Shown here: piece by piece, positions 44,995-56,460 of the stretch
Layout: the number at the start of each line of letters is the position of its first letter
Numbering within the stretch: position 1 is the stretch's first letter
Assembly: GCA_015501055.1 (NCBI GenBank)
Contig: JADNYV010000120.1
Location: 1 to 64,000, forward strand
Direction: 5' to 3'
DNA from: Mucidula mucida
Taxonomy: Eukaryota > Basidiomycota > Agaricomycetes > Agaricales > Physalacriaceae
Length of the DNA: 64,000 nt
The notes under the pieces: model-generated
What the model saw: the letters and a program-made list of their open reading frames with translations, nothing else
The model's database searches: none
What the model was told of the DNA's origin: nothing
Position numbers and translations under genes: made by a program

Positions 44995-45356
44995 AACTTA
45001 CTCGGCGAAGACCTCGTCAACTTTTCGATCTCTGCCAATCACGACTCTCCGCTGCATCCTGTGATGATCGTGAACGATAGTTGGCTCGACTGCGGGCCAA
45101 GGCCGATGAGAAGATACATGAGCGGATGGAGCTTACGTTTTGGGAGTGCGCGCGCCCTCGCAAGTTGTGGGGGGGTTAGTTTGCTCGGAACGTCGATGCG
45201 CGTGACGTCGCGACCAGGACCATTGAGCCTGCTTTCCAAGGTTCTAAGCTTCCCGGTGATTTTCTTGCAGAGGGCTGGGATGTCACCATTCTTTCTCAGG
45301 AGGGTTTTGATAAGATGCATGAGATTGTGAGAGATATCTTTGCAAGTTCAAAGTGA
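44995..45356 (+). pseudogene. Module gene Y, copy 1 (+ strand), frame-broken
   Basis: In order but in changing frames the DNA encodes LLGEDLVNFSIS, HPVMIVND-SW, RAKADEKIHERMELTFWEC, LWGVSLLGTSMRV, then a long clean end with IEPAFQGSKLPGDFLAEGW, DVTILSQEGFDKMHEIV and FASSK-stop. The same pattern occurs in Y2 (47412-48179) and Y3 (50291-51143). At least three one-base frame changes lie within 200 bp. I do not recognise the family. Unlike Y2 and Y3 it is on the + strand. It may be a pseudogene or a mis-assembled gene. Confidence 0.6.
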
Positions 45357-45754
45357 GTATGGATGTGTCTCCGTCTTACATCTGTTCTTATAGATAACGG
45401 CGTTAGGATTTTTCATGCACGCGATGGAGAGTTGTGATTGGTGAAGCGCTAGAAACATGGAAGCTGTATAAAGACTGTATATTATTAGGACGTTTGTTCA
45501 ATCAGCATCAGGTAATTCTGTGAACGCACTGGTTGTTGGTCATATACGGACGGCCTCGATAACATATCAGCGAGACATGGCCTTGTCGACGGAGGAGGAA
45601 CAAATCACTATACATGAACTCAATGTTCAAAGTATGGTATACTTGTGGTACACTTGAATGATAACGAATAAGTAAAATAAAGTATATAAATGAAAAGAAT
45701 GTGAGTACAACTGATTTAAAATCCAACCACGAAGACACTAAAGAGGAAAAAATA
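45357..45754. other. Convergent 3' region between Y1 and X1
   Basis: AT-rich for this window, with no coding signal. Confidence 0.55.
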
Positions 45755-46981
45755 TCACGACTTGCGCCGTAGAGGCGGTGGTATTGGAGGAACGGGAGGT
45801 TGCGTCCGAGAGGGCCCTGCAGAATACCCTCGGAAAACCTGGTCGTACTCCGGAGGGAGCGTCACCGCATCGTCGTCGTCGTCCTCCACATCAGCGTGTA
45901 CGGGTCCAGCATCTGTCTCCCGCCTGGGTACGGATGCCTGCCGAGAGGGAAGCCTCGACGCATGCGAGACCGTCGTGTCCGAAGGCGATGTGACTAGAGT
46001 GCCTTTCGTGTACCCTCGGGAGAACGACGTGGACGACGTGACGGTGCCCGTCACCGTAGATGCGTCGGTGACGGTGCTGAGGAGGAACGGCCGCGGGTTG
46101 GACTCGGCCATGCCGCGCTCGGTTTGGGGTGCAGCGAGGTTGCGGCGGCGTCTTCGCCGGCAGAGGAAGAAGACGGCAAGGAGGGCGATGAATGCAATGC
46201 CCCCGACTACGCCACCGACTATTGGGCCTACGGGGGTAGAAGAAGATGAGTGAAGGCGCTGGCGCTCGTTGATGCCGACGCTGACACCGACGCGAGAACC
46301 GAAGTCGGACTGGAACTCGAGACGGCATCCGGGTCTTCCACTTGCAGCACAAAGCGGTCTATCGTCAACTGCGAATCCCCAAAGCGGGTATCGTTTTGGT
46401 TTTTCAGGATGATTTCATGTATCCCAAAGTCATCAAAGACGTGGGTGAATAGCGCAACCTAATGGCAAGGATGAACGTGCAGCCATGATCAGAGGGGACG
46501 GGGCGTACTGGGGGATTTTTGCCGTCATCTGTCCGGTTCACGGCGTCGATGCTGATGAAGTTTGGAGCGTTGGGATCGCAGTCGATGCAGATGGCGTACA
46601 AGCCGCCACAGCAGCGGGGAATTCCGAAATAGTAGAAAGCATTCGCAGGTTCTAAAAGCTGCATTCAATAACTCGTCAGGAGGAACAACACGGACTGCGA
46701 CGCACCAGGAAATGTAAAGGTAACATTCGCATTGATGTCCTCTGTGGACGATAAGGTCCCGGTCTGGCCTACACTGCTCGCATTATAGGATCCCGTATTA
46801 AACCAGAACCCCGCGTATCTCAGATGGGTGGTATCCCGGTCGTCGTAGGTCAGATTCTTTGCGCTGACCATAGCCAGCACATTCCCAAAGGGAGGGAGGG
46901 GAAGGCGACGTCTCGTCTCAATCCTTCGAGGATTGGCAAGTGGTGAGAAAAAGCGAAGAAGGCGCGGCTCCACCAGCCCAT
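45755..46981 (-). CDS. Module gene X, copy 1: single-pass membrane protein with PPEY tail
   Basis: Exon 1 encodes the outside domain (LTYDDRDTTHLRYAGFW ... NASSVGQTGTL ... VTFTFP). It joins in phase at 46706/46651 to exon 2 (EPANAFYYFGIPRCCGG, ICIDCDPNAP, AVNRTDDGKNPP), then exon 3 (VALFTHVFDDFGIHEI, LTIDRFVLQVEDPD). A Ser/Thr stalk, a glycine-rich membrane helix (IVGGVVGGIAFIALLAVFF) and an Arg stop-transfer follow. The cytoplasmic tail has REDTAGPV-like acidic residues and LPPEYDQVF. A one-base frame change lies in the stalk. The N-terminus (ATG at 46871 or 46981) and signal peptide are unresolved. Many basidiomycete membrane proteins share this layout; the ligand is unknown. Confidence 0.7.
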
Positions 46982-47411
46982 TTTGAAAAAGCCTGACTGT
47001 CTAGAAGCCAGTCGCCACGCTGTCGTTGGGGTCACTGGAGACCGGATGTAAACGTCAAACTATATCCGATCAGATGCACATCCTTTTTGATGCGATGGCC
47101 CTCTCGACCTCGCCATCTTATCTGCGTTTCCGACTGTCTTGACGTCGACGTCCGCGACCGTACAGCCTTTGTTCACTCACGCCGACCTCTTGTGGTCTGG
47201 CGTTCATCTCGAGTTCGAACTGTACAGGGTCCCTGCGGTAGATGGCATCGAATTCTTCAAATCTGTGCATCAACATAGCCTTGATCATTGTCGCCCATCG
47301 TCGCCGCTTCAACCGTCAGACAAGATCATGTCTCGAAGATATCATGATAGGCAAACTGACCAGTGCGTTCACAGATTTAAAGGTACTAATACTATACAGT
47401 CTTCGATGTTT
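46982..47411. other. Spacer between X1 and Y2
   Basis: A 64-codon minus frame at 47118-47312 (ATMIKAMLMHRFEEFDAIYR) looks coding but is isolated. It might be an extra exon or remnant of the Y family. Confidence 0.4.
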
Positions 47412-48179
47412 CTACAATTGCAATATGCCGAACTGTAGACGAAAGCCCTTATCTATAAAAACAGCTGTAATCTTAAACATAATGGAAGCACACCAATACC
47501 ACTTTCGAACAGCCGCAAGGATATCAACCGTGATCTCCTTCATCTTATCAGAACCTTTTGAGAAAGAAGGTCGACCTTCCAATTCTCTGCAAGACAATCG
47601 CGGGGAAGCTTATCAAGACGACCTTGGAAAGCGGGCTCGACGTCGCCCAATACACCCACATCGACAGTCCAAGCAAACTCAATCCCCACAAGTGAGGACG
47701 CGGGCAGTCCCAAAGCCATCCGCCGACGCATCTTTTCATCGACTTTGACCCGTAGCTCTGCGTCATTGAGCCAAGTCTCGTCCTGGATGTCCACGATCAT
47801 CACAGGACGCGTCAAATCGGAGACCGTGAAGTTGACAATGTCTCCATACTCCTCGCCCGGGAGTACGGGGGCGCCGCCGGGAGTGATCATGTACTCGGGT
47901 GCAAAGGCGTTGATAAGTCACATATTGACCGGTCCATAATAGTGCTTTGGTGACAGAGGCTCTTGGAATGGTACTATTGAGCTCGGAATCAGTATGCGCC
48001 ACATTGAAAGAGGTGAAGTACATACGGAAAGCCGTATCGCTCCTTGACAAGCTATGGAAGGCACGCGTTTCGGTAGAAAACCTGGACGACCTTGGTGGCG
48101 CGCCCTTTTGCAGAGCATCGATATGTTGCATTGGACGCAACTGGGGCATAGCGAGAAAGCGCTGTGTCGTCTGTAGCAT
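47412..48179 (-). CDS. Module gene Y, copy 2, with frame breaks
   Basis: The start is placed at 48179 (MLQTTQRFLAMPQLRPMQ), because Y3 begins similarly (MLETQRLFLLDACP). Later blocks are LINAFAPEYMITPGGAPVL, YGDIVNFTVSDLTRPVMIVD, AELRVKVDEKMRRRMALG, DVEPAFQGRLDKLPRDCLAE, then SKGSDKMKEITVDIL. A one-base loss in the AAAA run near 47575 shifts the frame just before the last block, and the junction near 47920 is unclear. It is probably a soluble protein of about 230 residues. The 'RPVMIVDIQDETW' strand followed by a helix is the most conserved part of the family. Not recognised. Confidence 0.55.
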
Positions 48180-48629
48180 CGTCGTCGTCGTGGTTAAGAG
48201 TGAACAATATGACGATGATGACGATCCCGCTGGGCAGTTTTGCTGCTTCGACGCTCTGATCAAAGCCCCGCTCGTCCTCGATTTCTCTGGTTTGTTAATA
48301 CATATTTCCTGGAGAACTTTATAACGTTATAATAGACAGTACTCCGACACCAGTGTTCATACATCAGATGGCATTTCACCGACAATCCTCGCATCTTCGA
48401 TCATTGGCCATCGCTGTACAGGCAGACATCAAAGGCAATCTTGTTCTCGGACGCACGATCTGTGCGCCACATCCGTAAAGTAACGCCAATGAAGACTGAC
48501 ACGGAAGTGGTCATACATTGATACAAACAGCGGGCATGAGGATATCTAAGTATTGATTGAGCGCGTGTAACTGGTGAGTAAAAAATGTATAGATTCAAAA
48601 TAGAACCTCAACAAAAAAAAAAAAAAAAG
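48180..48629. other. Spacer between Y2 and X2, with A16 tract
   Basis: It contains the Y2 promoter. An uninterrupted run of 16 A at 48613-48628 lies just past the X2 stop codon. No gene seen. Confidence 0.55.
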
Positions 48630-49750
48630 TCAATCCTTCTGCGGCAACGGAGGAAGGGAAGGCAACGTTCTCGTAAGCCTATTTCGAGAAGCCCGCCTGA
48701 ACACCTGGTCATACTCGGGAGGCAATGTAGCCGTATCATCATCGTCCTCATGATGATCAGCCTGCACCGGCCCCGCATCCGTCTCTCGTCTACCGCTACT
48801 ATTTGAAGTCGCCGCGCTGGGAGAAAGGACTGTAGAGCGAGAATACTTCGAGGCAGTCGTAGCGGTAGCGGATGCAAGAAAGAACGGCTGGGGCCCCTCT
48901 GGATCCTGTCGTTCTGTTTCGCCTGGTGTTTCCGCCGCCACAGTAGTAATCTGAACGCGACAATGAAGGCAACAGCCGCGAGACCACCCACTATGAGGCC
49001 AACGGGTGTCTGGGGAGGAGTTGGGTTCACAACAGCAGCAGCACTGGTTGACGCCAATGAAGATGTCTGCGGCACGGAAAACGACGAGCTTGAGCTGGGG
49101 CTCGAGACAGCATCCTGGTCCTCCACCTGCAGAACGAATTGATCCACAGTAATCATCGATTTATTGAATCTACTGTCGTTATTATTCTTGAAAGTGTATG
49201 AAAACAGTATGACCTAGAGAGATAGAGTTGATAGCTATTGTGAAACTTCGAAATATCTTTACACACAGGAGGGTTGTGGCCGTCATCCGTACGATTTAGA
49301 GCGTCAATAATCTTGAATTGGGGCGCGTCAGGATAACAATCCACGCAAATCGAGTAATTGCCCCCGCAGCATTGTGGAATTCCATAATAATAAAACGCAT
49401 TAGCGGGTTCTATTTGGAGTGTCGTCAATCTTTGGAAGATATTCAAAAACTGAACGTACGAGGAAAAGTAAAAGTAAAAGTCACTGTGGCGTCGACATCC
49501 CGCGCTGTCGATAGAGTTCCCGTCCTCCCTACGTTGCTGGCATTCCAGAATCCATCAGTGAACCAACTCGTTCCAGTGTATTTTAGATCAGTGAAATCCC
49601 GGTTGTCATAGGTGATGTTCTTGAGATTGACCATTTCGTGGACATGCCCACCGGCACAGCGAGGACGACAGACAAGGGGAACAAACAGGCGAGAGCATCC
49701 CGCTTCAGCCTACAATGTCGGCCACCATCACCATCAGGACGAGAAATCAT
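48630..49750 (-). CDS. Module gene X, copy 2: membrane protein with PPEY tail
   Basis: The ATG at 49750 opens a signal-anchor-like start (LACLFPLSVVLAVPVG), which must change frame by one base to reach MVNLKNITYDNRD. Exon 1 ends TFTFP; exon 2 has QPANAFYYYGIPQCCGG, ICVDCYPDAP and ALNRTDDGHNPPV; exon 3 has SQITVDQFVLQVEDQD-like residues. The Ser/Thr stalk and membrane helix (VGLIVGGLAAVAFIVAF) are in one frame here. A second frame change follows the Arg/Lys stop-transfer. The tail reads RRETDAGPVQ, an acidic run, and LPPEYDQVF, ending PLPQKD. It is about 320 residues. It is the best preserved of the three X copies. Confidence 0.7.
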
Positions 49751-50290
49751 GGTTGCGATTCAAAGGATGGCAGTTTGAAGGATGGCGAAAATAGCCGATT
49801 GATCGATTCCGGCATTGCTCTGTCTCGAAGTCGAGTTGGTCCTCTTTTCCGCGCAAGCACATCATTCCCTGGCGGAGATGTACACATTGATATCCGAAGA
49901 TACGGGACGTTTACTTCGAGAATGTGCGCCTGATTATACTACATAACAAGGGCTTTGCCGGGATGACGGTGAAGTCATATCAAAGTCTGATGTGTGGGAT
50001 CTAAGTGGGATCTCTGGCGCGTCATGATTGTTCGAAGGTTCATCCTTGCGCAATCTTGGCAGCATCGAGACTTGATGTCCGTCTTCAACACGTCCATGTA
50101 CTTACAAGACTGTTCCTGAGCCGCGGCTCATTCCAAAAATGCTTTGACATTGTCATTAGCAAAATGTTCGTTTCACAGGACTGGTAGATAGTGTTCAGCA
50201 GTGTCAACACTAAGCTTTCGGATCCTGCATCCTACAAGGCACAGATTCAGATTCTTCAGCAGGAGTATACAAACAGAAAGACCTCCATGC
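49751..50290. other. Spacer between X2 and Y3
   Basis: X2 promoter side; no coding unit recognised. Confidence 0.5.
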
Positions 50291-51143
50291 TCACCTCAAA
50301 GCAGCCGTATTCCCCATAATAGCTCCTATAACCTCCTGCATCTTGTAGAAACCTTTTTCAGAGCGAATATCGATCTTCCAACCACCTCTAAGAAAATTCC
50401 GGTGGATACCAGGACCTTTGTAATAAGGATCAGTGCACCATGTCGCAACATCACGACGGTACACGCGAGGGTCCGAGAAAGCTCAACAACGCCCACAAAG
50501 ACGGGAGCGGGCAGTCCATAATCCAAGTGTTGAGTCCTGCATACATCCGCCGATCTGCCTTGTCCCTCTGCCGTGCCCAACTTCCGGGCTTGATGTCCAC
50601 GAGCATCACAGGCCGGAACACCTTGTGGACGGATAGAAAGACGACATAACTCAGTGCGTCTTCATTGGGCGCAATCTTACGTGGGAGAAGGGCTTGAGGT
50701 GCGATCATAAAGTCATGTCCGGGGAGCAGAGGGGTAAATCATTCCCAAAGTAGCTTGATACATAGCTCATGTAGTGACGCGGAGCTCGCATCGTCGAATA
50801 TGCGCAAAGTCTTGAGTACTTCGAGAGACCAGGTTGTTAGAGTTGAGAAGGGCACCTTGTGAATACTTGATGCGCGATAACAGTTATGCTTTACCCTCTC
50901 CAGTCGTCCACTTGGTCCCGAGTACTCACTGGCCTGGAATTAGGCCAATGCAGTGACTGCGTGCCGGGGAAATCTCTCTCCTTCAAAGCGTCGTGGAGGG
51001 TCCGCATTTCATTAGACGACTTCGGCGACTGTAGCTGTGGAATCGTTGACATAGACGGCGTAACGAGCGTGCGTTTGTGGAGAGCACGATACAGCGCAGG
51101 TTGGACATGCATCGAGGAGAAACAAGCGCTGCGTCTCGAGCAT
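50291..51143 (-). CDS. Module gene Y, copy 3, with frame breaks
   Basis: The start is at 51143 (MLETQRLFLLDACP). The downstream blocks are LSYVVFLSVHKVFRPVMLVDI, RDKADRRMYAGLNTW, MDCPLPSLWALLSFLG, then, after a one-base frame change near 50455, VYRRDVATWCTDPYYKGPG, NFLRGGWKIDI, EKGFYKMQEVIGAIMG and AALR-stop. Order and spacing match Y1 and Y2. The region 50720-51010 between the N-terminal and central blocks could not be joined. The function is unknown. The stretch RPVMLVDIK fits an exposed beta-strand ending in D-x-K, as in PD-(D/E)xK folds, but that is weak. Confidence 0.55.
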
Positions 51144-51467
51144 CGCCGTCGTCGTTGGAGACAAGAGTTCGGAAAATATGAGTGAGCCACCAGAATATAC
51201 TCTACAGAGACAGATTCTGACAGACACTCAGACACTGTATAGCATCGATCAATCCCGCATTGTTAACGTTAATAAGGCCGCTCTGCATTCGGTCGATGTC
51301 GCGCCAGTCCTGCTATTAAGATGTACGCCACACTTCATCGGACAAGGACTGTACTAACCAGAAATAACTATGCATATACTTCATCAGCATGGTTGAGATA
51401 GAATAAAGGAGGTAACAGTGCAACCCAATAAAAAAACCCCAGAGAGAAGAAGCAAATGTCTTTTGTT
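51144..51467. other. Spacer between Y3 and X3
   Basis: Y3 promoter and X3 3' region; nothing recognised. Confidence 0.5.
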
Positions 51468-52577
51468 TCAAGGTTTCTGCGATGACGGCAACGATGATGA
51501 CCTTGGAGGAGCGGAGGGAACCTCCTCGTACGTGCCACTGATCCCGCACTATGGAAAACCTGTTCATATTCGGGAGGCAGTGTAGCCAGCTCATCATGAT
51601 CGTCGTCTGCGTCGGGCTCAACAGGACCCGCATCTGTCGCGCGCCTTGGCATACGGTCATGCGGCGATGCTGACTCAAACAGGCCGACACCACTCTCAAT
51701 CATATCAGAGGGCGAAGTGACTGGGCGACGCTTTGAAGGATAAGTGGCAGATGAAGAAGTTGATGAACTGATGAGAAAGGGATGTGGTGGCTCTGTGACG
51801 CCATGTTCTGTTCCAGCAGCAGCATATCGACGACGTTGCCGCCGACGCCAACATATGAGGAGCGCGACCAGGAAAGCAACAAAAGTAAGAATCCCTACGA
51901 CACCGCCGGCGATGATGCCAGGCTTAGGCCGGGCACTTTGGATGATGTAGATGTAGATTTCAGTGTAGGGACAGCGGTCGTCGAAGCGGATGTCGATTGA
52001 TGAGACACGGAGAAGGACGGCGAGGTGCTAGCATCCGGATCCTGCACCTGGAGAACGAACTGATCAACGGTAATCTGGGATTTGTTAAATCTGCTATCGT
52101 TCTCGTTCTTGAGGGTGATTGAATGTATGGCAAAGTCATCGAAGGTTTGCGAGAACAGAACAACCTGAATGAACATACGTTAGGGATTATCAATTTCAAG
52201 TAAAGATGAGGTGTACCGGCGGATTATGACCGTCATCTGTAACGTTCAGTGCGTCAATCGTTATGAACACAGGCGTGTCCGGATAGCAGTCAACACAGAT
52301 AGAGTAATTGGCGCCACAGCACCGGGGAATGCCATAATAGTAGAAAGCATTCGCTGCTTCTGTGAGGAAGGGTAGGTAAAGATGAAGAGAGTTGAAAGTG
52401 AATGAACGCACGGGGAAAGGTAAAAGTCAGTGTCGCTTGTAAATTCCGTGCAGAGGTCAAGGTGCCCGATCTTCCTACGTTGCTTGCGTTCCAGGATCCA
52501 TCGAGAGACCAGCCGAGAAATGAGTATTGGATGCTAGAGTCCCTGTCATCATAACTAACATTCTTGAGGCCGGCCAT
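51468..52577 (-). CDS. Module gene X, copy 3: membrane protein with PPEY tail
   Basis: The start is placed at 52577 (MAGLKNVSYDDRD); an upstream signal exon is likely but not found. Exon 1 ends TLTFTFP and joins in phase to exon 2 (QAANAFYYYGIPRCCGA, ICVDCYPDTP, ALNVTDDGHNPP). Exon 3 has VVLFSQTFDDFAIHSI and SQITVDQFVLQVQDPD. The frame changes by one base near 51925, before the membrane helix (IIAGGVVGILTFVAFLVALL, then an Arg run). The tail holds RRATDAGPVEPD, an acidic run and LPPEYEQVF. A further frame change gives the VPSAPPRSSS end; otherwise the tail reads on longer. It is related to X1 and X2 throughout. Confidence 0.68.
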
Positions 52578-52829
52578 TTCTAGGTCATGCGCGGGAACAG
52601 CGCAGCGCTCAACCCTTCTTGAAGGATTGCAGATGGAGGCAGATGGAAAGAGCAGCTACATGGGTGGCGCCACTAATCCATCGTCTTAGTGTATATTACA
52701 GCCGACCATCAGGTCGAGAAACCATGGTATCCAGTCAAAGATCATGATGATAGTCGGCCAGAGCTCTTTCATAGGGTCGAACGATCGCTTCGGCCGTCTC
52801 CGAATCGGCTTCTTCGAGCCGACGCCGCT
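52578..52829. other. Divergent spacer between X3 and DPH4
   Basis: Presumably holds both promoters and the unresolved 5' end of DPH4. Confidence 0.4.
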
Positions 52830-53281
52830 CTTCCTCAAACCATCATCAATCTGGCGTCCCCTCAGAATGCCAATTTCTACGAGATCTTGTCGATTTCGCC
52901 CTCCTCTTCTCCGAGGAAATAAAGGCGGCGTATCGTCGCATGCTCTTGCTTCATCATCCTGATAAACATACCGGACCACATACTCAATCTATCGACGTGA
53001 CGCTCATTAAGGAAGCGTACGAGATTCTCTCCCAAGAGTCTCGAGAAAAACCTATGACGCTCAACGCCAAAGGGGCGGTCTTCTGACGGCCCCGACCAGC
53101 AGAGGTGGTCTCCCTGGATGCCTTCGTCGAAAATGATGATCAGGATTCGTGGTCACATAGCTGCCGTTGCGGAGGGCAATACAAAATCACAGAAAAACAG
53201 ATGGAATGCGAACAACACTTGATTGGTTGTACAAATTGTTCCGAGACGATATGGGTAGGCTATGTACTTGCAGAAGAATGA
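52830..53281 (+). CDS. DPH4: Diphthamide biosynthesis protein 4 (J-domain, CSL zinc finger), frame-broken
   Basis: The J-domain reads NFYEILSISPSSSP, then EEIKAAYRRMLLLHHPDK (the HPD motif intact) and LIKEAYEILSQ. The CSL/DPH-type zinc ribbon follows: CRCGGQYKIT ... CEQHLIGCTNCSETIW, ending VLAEE. DPH4 donates electrons or iron in the first step of diphthamide synthesis on eEF2, with DPH1-3, and acts as a co-chaperone. One-base frame changes near 52913, 53045 (an A run) and 53085 separate well-conserved parts. No in-frame ATG was found, so the start is approximate. This is an expected single-copy gene. Confidence 0.78.
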
Positions 53282-53394
53282 TGTGAGCATTTCCCGTCTC
53301 GATCTAATCTCTCATGATGAACTAATAATACAAAATCTATAGCAATTCTATCGGTGCTTACTACCAAGTGGAGAACACTACCGATCTGAGGGCA

Positions 53395-55951
53395 CTAGAA
53401 TGCATCACTCAGCATTGCGGTTCTGTAGCCGCTAGTCAACGTACCAGGCGGGATGTCGATTTCACTCGCATCCAGATACCAGGCCTCTGCAGGAGATTGT
53501 CAAATGCATATGGAGTAGAGGGAGTAGACGTACTGTCAGCTTCGGGTATCTTATCGGCTACTGTATTGCCGTCACCCAGCCAATGGAATCTGTTCTTCGA
53601 CTTGGGCAGGCGCTCATACGTGAAGTCCTCCCAACGTGGGTTCTCCAATGTGCGCGCGGCATGTGTACATGATCCTTGGAGAACATGAGCAACATCGAGG
53701 ATGCTCTTGGGCGAGCAACGAACCTGGCCACAATGCTACAACACGGCCTTCTTCCTTTCCGGCTTTATACCATGACCGACACTTCTCACCGAATACAGTC
53801 TGTAGGGCAAGGATGTGAGTAATATAAATCGCAGCACAGCTTCCCATACCGTAGGGAAATAACTCTGCGGCTATATGTCAGTCTTTGCTTTTGCGGTGTG
53901 AACGGCTTACATCAATATACTCATCAAAGTCAGCAACGGCTTCCGGCTAGCCTCGATACTTTTCAGCCGTTCACGCTGCAGCTTCAGCGTCGCCGCTACT
54001 GCGTAGTCCACTTGGCGTTCCGCAACCACTAACAAGGATCCTGCACCGACACCGAATTGGGGCCCAGACCCTGGAACCAATTTGGGAAACCGTCGACCGC
54101 CACGCTCAAATACGTTCGGGGATGTGGCGTGTATTTAGACTCGAGGGTAACGCCATTTCGTCCGATGAGGTCGAACGGAAGGTGGCCCGTAATATCGAAT
54201 CCGGTGGCGCAGACAAGGAGTCTAATTCGTGAAGCTTTCCATCCGCTGTCTCAATACCGCAGGAGTGACGCGCTCGATGCCGGTAGGAACGAAATCACCT
54301 GCGGGTATTGATCAGAACGAACGTGAGAAGGTCTGGATCCTACATTGTCCTCACACAGCGCTTCCAAGTAGCCAGGGCCTGGTGTGAGACGCCGGCATGC
54401 AACTCCAAAGTTAGGAATAACTGGAAGAGTTTGATAGCAATGGAATGAGTGGTATTACTTACTGTGGTTTGCAATCCAGGACTTTTTGCAAGCCGCTTCT
54501 TCATCGTTTCTGTGAAGGCTGCTTTCCCACCTACTTGGAGCGGGTTCCCTCGAAGAGTCGCAGCGTGGGCAAACTGAACAATATGTGAGCTATTCAAAGA
54601 ACGCGAGAAGTCTGCTTACGTTCAAGTCAGATTCTATCTCCTTTCGATATTGTCTGTAGTATTCTGGATTTCGGCGAACTTGGCCTTCTGTTCTTCAGTG
54701 TACACATCTAGTTGGGACAGGCTCGAACTCAAATCAGTTCATGGGATAAATTGACTTACAATTATCAGCCTTATTGTCGTCGCCAGTCAGCTTCACGATG
54801 TGCTCGCGCACAAAGTTGGCAGCGATCCACGTCTGTCCACGAACAAAGTTGACAACATGCTTGACTCTAGGCTGAAGAGCTGGAACAAGCTGAATAGCCG
54901 ACGAGCCCTAGAACAATCGACTTCTAGGCAAAGATCAAACAATTGAAACACACTCACGACACCAATGACACCAACAGACTTACTCCCCCAGCTCGCCACT
55001 GTATCCTGCCAATCCGCGTTCGGTCCTCCTTCACCAGTTTCCCAAGCGGCGCTATGTATAACCTGTCCCCCAAAATCATGCAGCCCCGGAATATCCGGCC
55101 ACGACCACCTGTTCAAAGTTCCCGTCCCCGTGAACAGCACATCACATGTATCCTCGACCTCCTCGTATCGCACCTCTCCAGACTCGCTAATAATTGGTCG
55201 CCGAACGGTCAGCCTCCATTTACCCTCGGCCTCTGAATAGCGGCCGCGCAGCATGCGATGCTGGAGCTTGATATACGGCATGAGTTTGTACTTGTCCACC
55301 ACGCTCTCGAGATAGGCAAGAATCTCCGGGCCCGAGGCATAGAATGAGGACCAGTGGGGCTGCGGGTTTACGCGTTAGTATTGTATTGGCCACAGTGGAG
55401 ACGCGTCTTACATTTACGGCAAAGGTGAGCTGATACTGAGTTCGTTGCAACGTTAGCGGTGCCAGGGACATCAAGAGAAAGAGAAGCTTACGCAGTGAGA
55501 CGGGATGTCGCAAGCGAGGCCCTGCGTGGGGGGTTGTGGATTAGCGAAAGAGGCTTCGAGAAGAGGCTTACTGGATACTTGTTGTGGAACCAGGTTCCGC
55601 CGACGCCTCCAGCGGCTTCGTAGATCGTAAGGTCGATGTTCTTCACCTTCTGGAGAAACCTGGAAGAATTGAGAAGGTTAAAAAGTTTGAGGATTGGCGG
55701 CAGCTCAGATGTACCGTATCCCTGCGATGATACCTATATTATGTTTATTGACCAAAGCGCACAGTTTAAGGAGGCCAACGCGTACCGCTATAACCAGCCC
55801 CGACTACTACGACCTTCATAGGCCGGTGTTCATCGATGCTGAAATTGCCCAACTGGAAGGTAGTGTCAGCGACGCCGTTTGTATGTGAGTGATCCATCTG
55901 AGCGTGCGCTTCTGAGTCCATGAGGTATGATGGGAAAACGATATCCTCCAC
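53395..55951 (-). CDS. FAD/NADPH-dependent monooxygenase (FMO/Baeyer-Villiger type)
   Basis: The start at 55951 gives a leader, then KVVVVGAGYSG (FAD GxGxxG). Short exons continue QKVKNIDLTIYE, GVGGTWFHNKYPG, ACDIPSHCYQLTF, PHWSSFYASGPEI. Next come VLFTGTGTLNRW-WPDIPGL, the NADPH site GVIGVGSSAIQ (spliced), NFVRGQTWIA, RRLTPGPGYLEALCEDN, LVCATGFDI, YLSVAVDGFPNWF, GEKCRSWYKAGKEEG, and ASEIDIPPGTLTSGYRT before the stop at 53395. It has more than ten introns. At least five one-base frame changes occur (e.g. near 54665, 54215, 54030), between strongly conserved stretches. It would oxygenate a small ketone or other substrate using NADPH and O2; the substrate is unknown. Confidence 0.8.
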
Positions 55952-56460
55952 GGCTCGGTATTTATCGCAAATAGCTCAGCTGGCATTTCCCAAAGCGCAT
56001 AGTCTTTAGTAACGGCAGTCCGAAATTTGACAGATGAATAGGTACCATTACTGATCATCAAATGCAGTACAGTGCAAAGTTCATGAATCCACTCACTTTC
56101 GTTGACAATCCCGCGAAATTGCCAAGACTCAAACAACTCAAGTCTATTTCTCAGACTGCGGTTACCTACACTGACAAAGCCTTGCTATTAAGATTCGTGG
56201 TGGGTTGCAAGAGAGAAAGTATAAGCGCGTACCCACAGGTATCCGGAGCTGAGAGATCACGAGGTTCAAGCAACGTTTTCGCGCTGCTTGGGGAAAGTCA
56301 AGAAATCATTGTTTGCAGGCCGTGTGCTCTGCTTGTCATAGTACAACAATGCGATGCGGTGAATCTACAGTAAAATTACAGACAGCGAAAACCAGTTTTC
56401 TTCTGCATAAATAAAAAGTAAAATAATGATACGAATTATTAACATACTTGTAAGTTTAGT
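55952..56460. other. Promoter side of the monooxygenase; no gene seen
   Basis: It lies between the FMO start and the RhoGEF stop. No coding unit or repeat recognised. Confidence 0.5.

Noticed and set aside
45039..45320. Minus-strand 93-codon frame opposite Y1
   Set aside because: The plus strand encodes the conserved Y-family C-terminus here; the minus frame is its shadow.
48613..48628. A16 tract as the tail of a retroposed gene or SINE
   Set aside because: No target-site duplication or element head is found, and the tract directly follows the X2 stop on the opposite strand.
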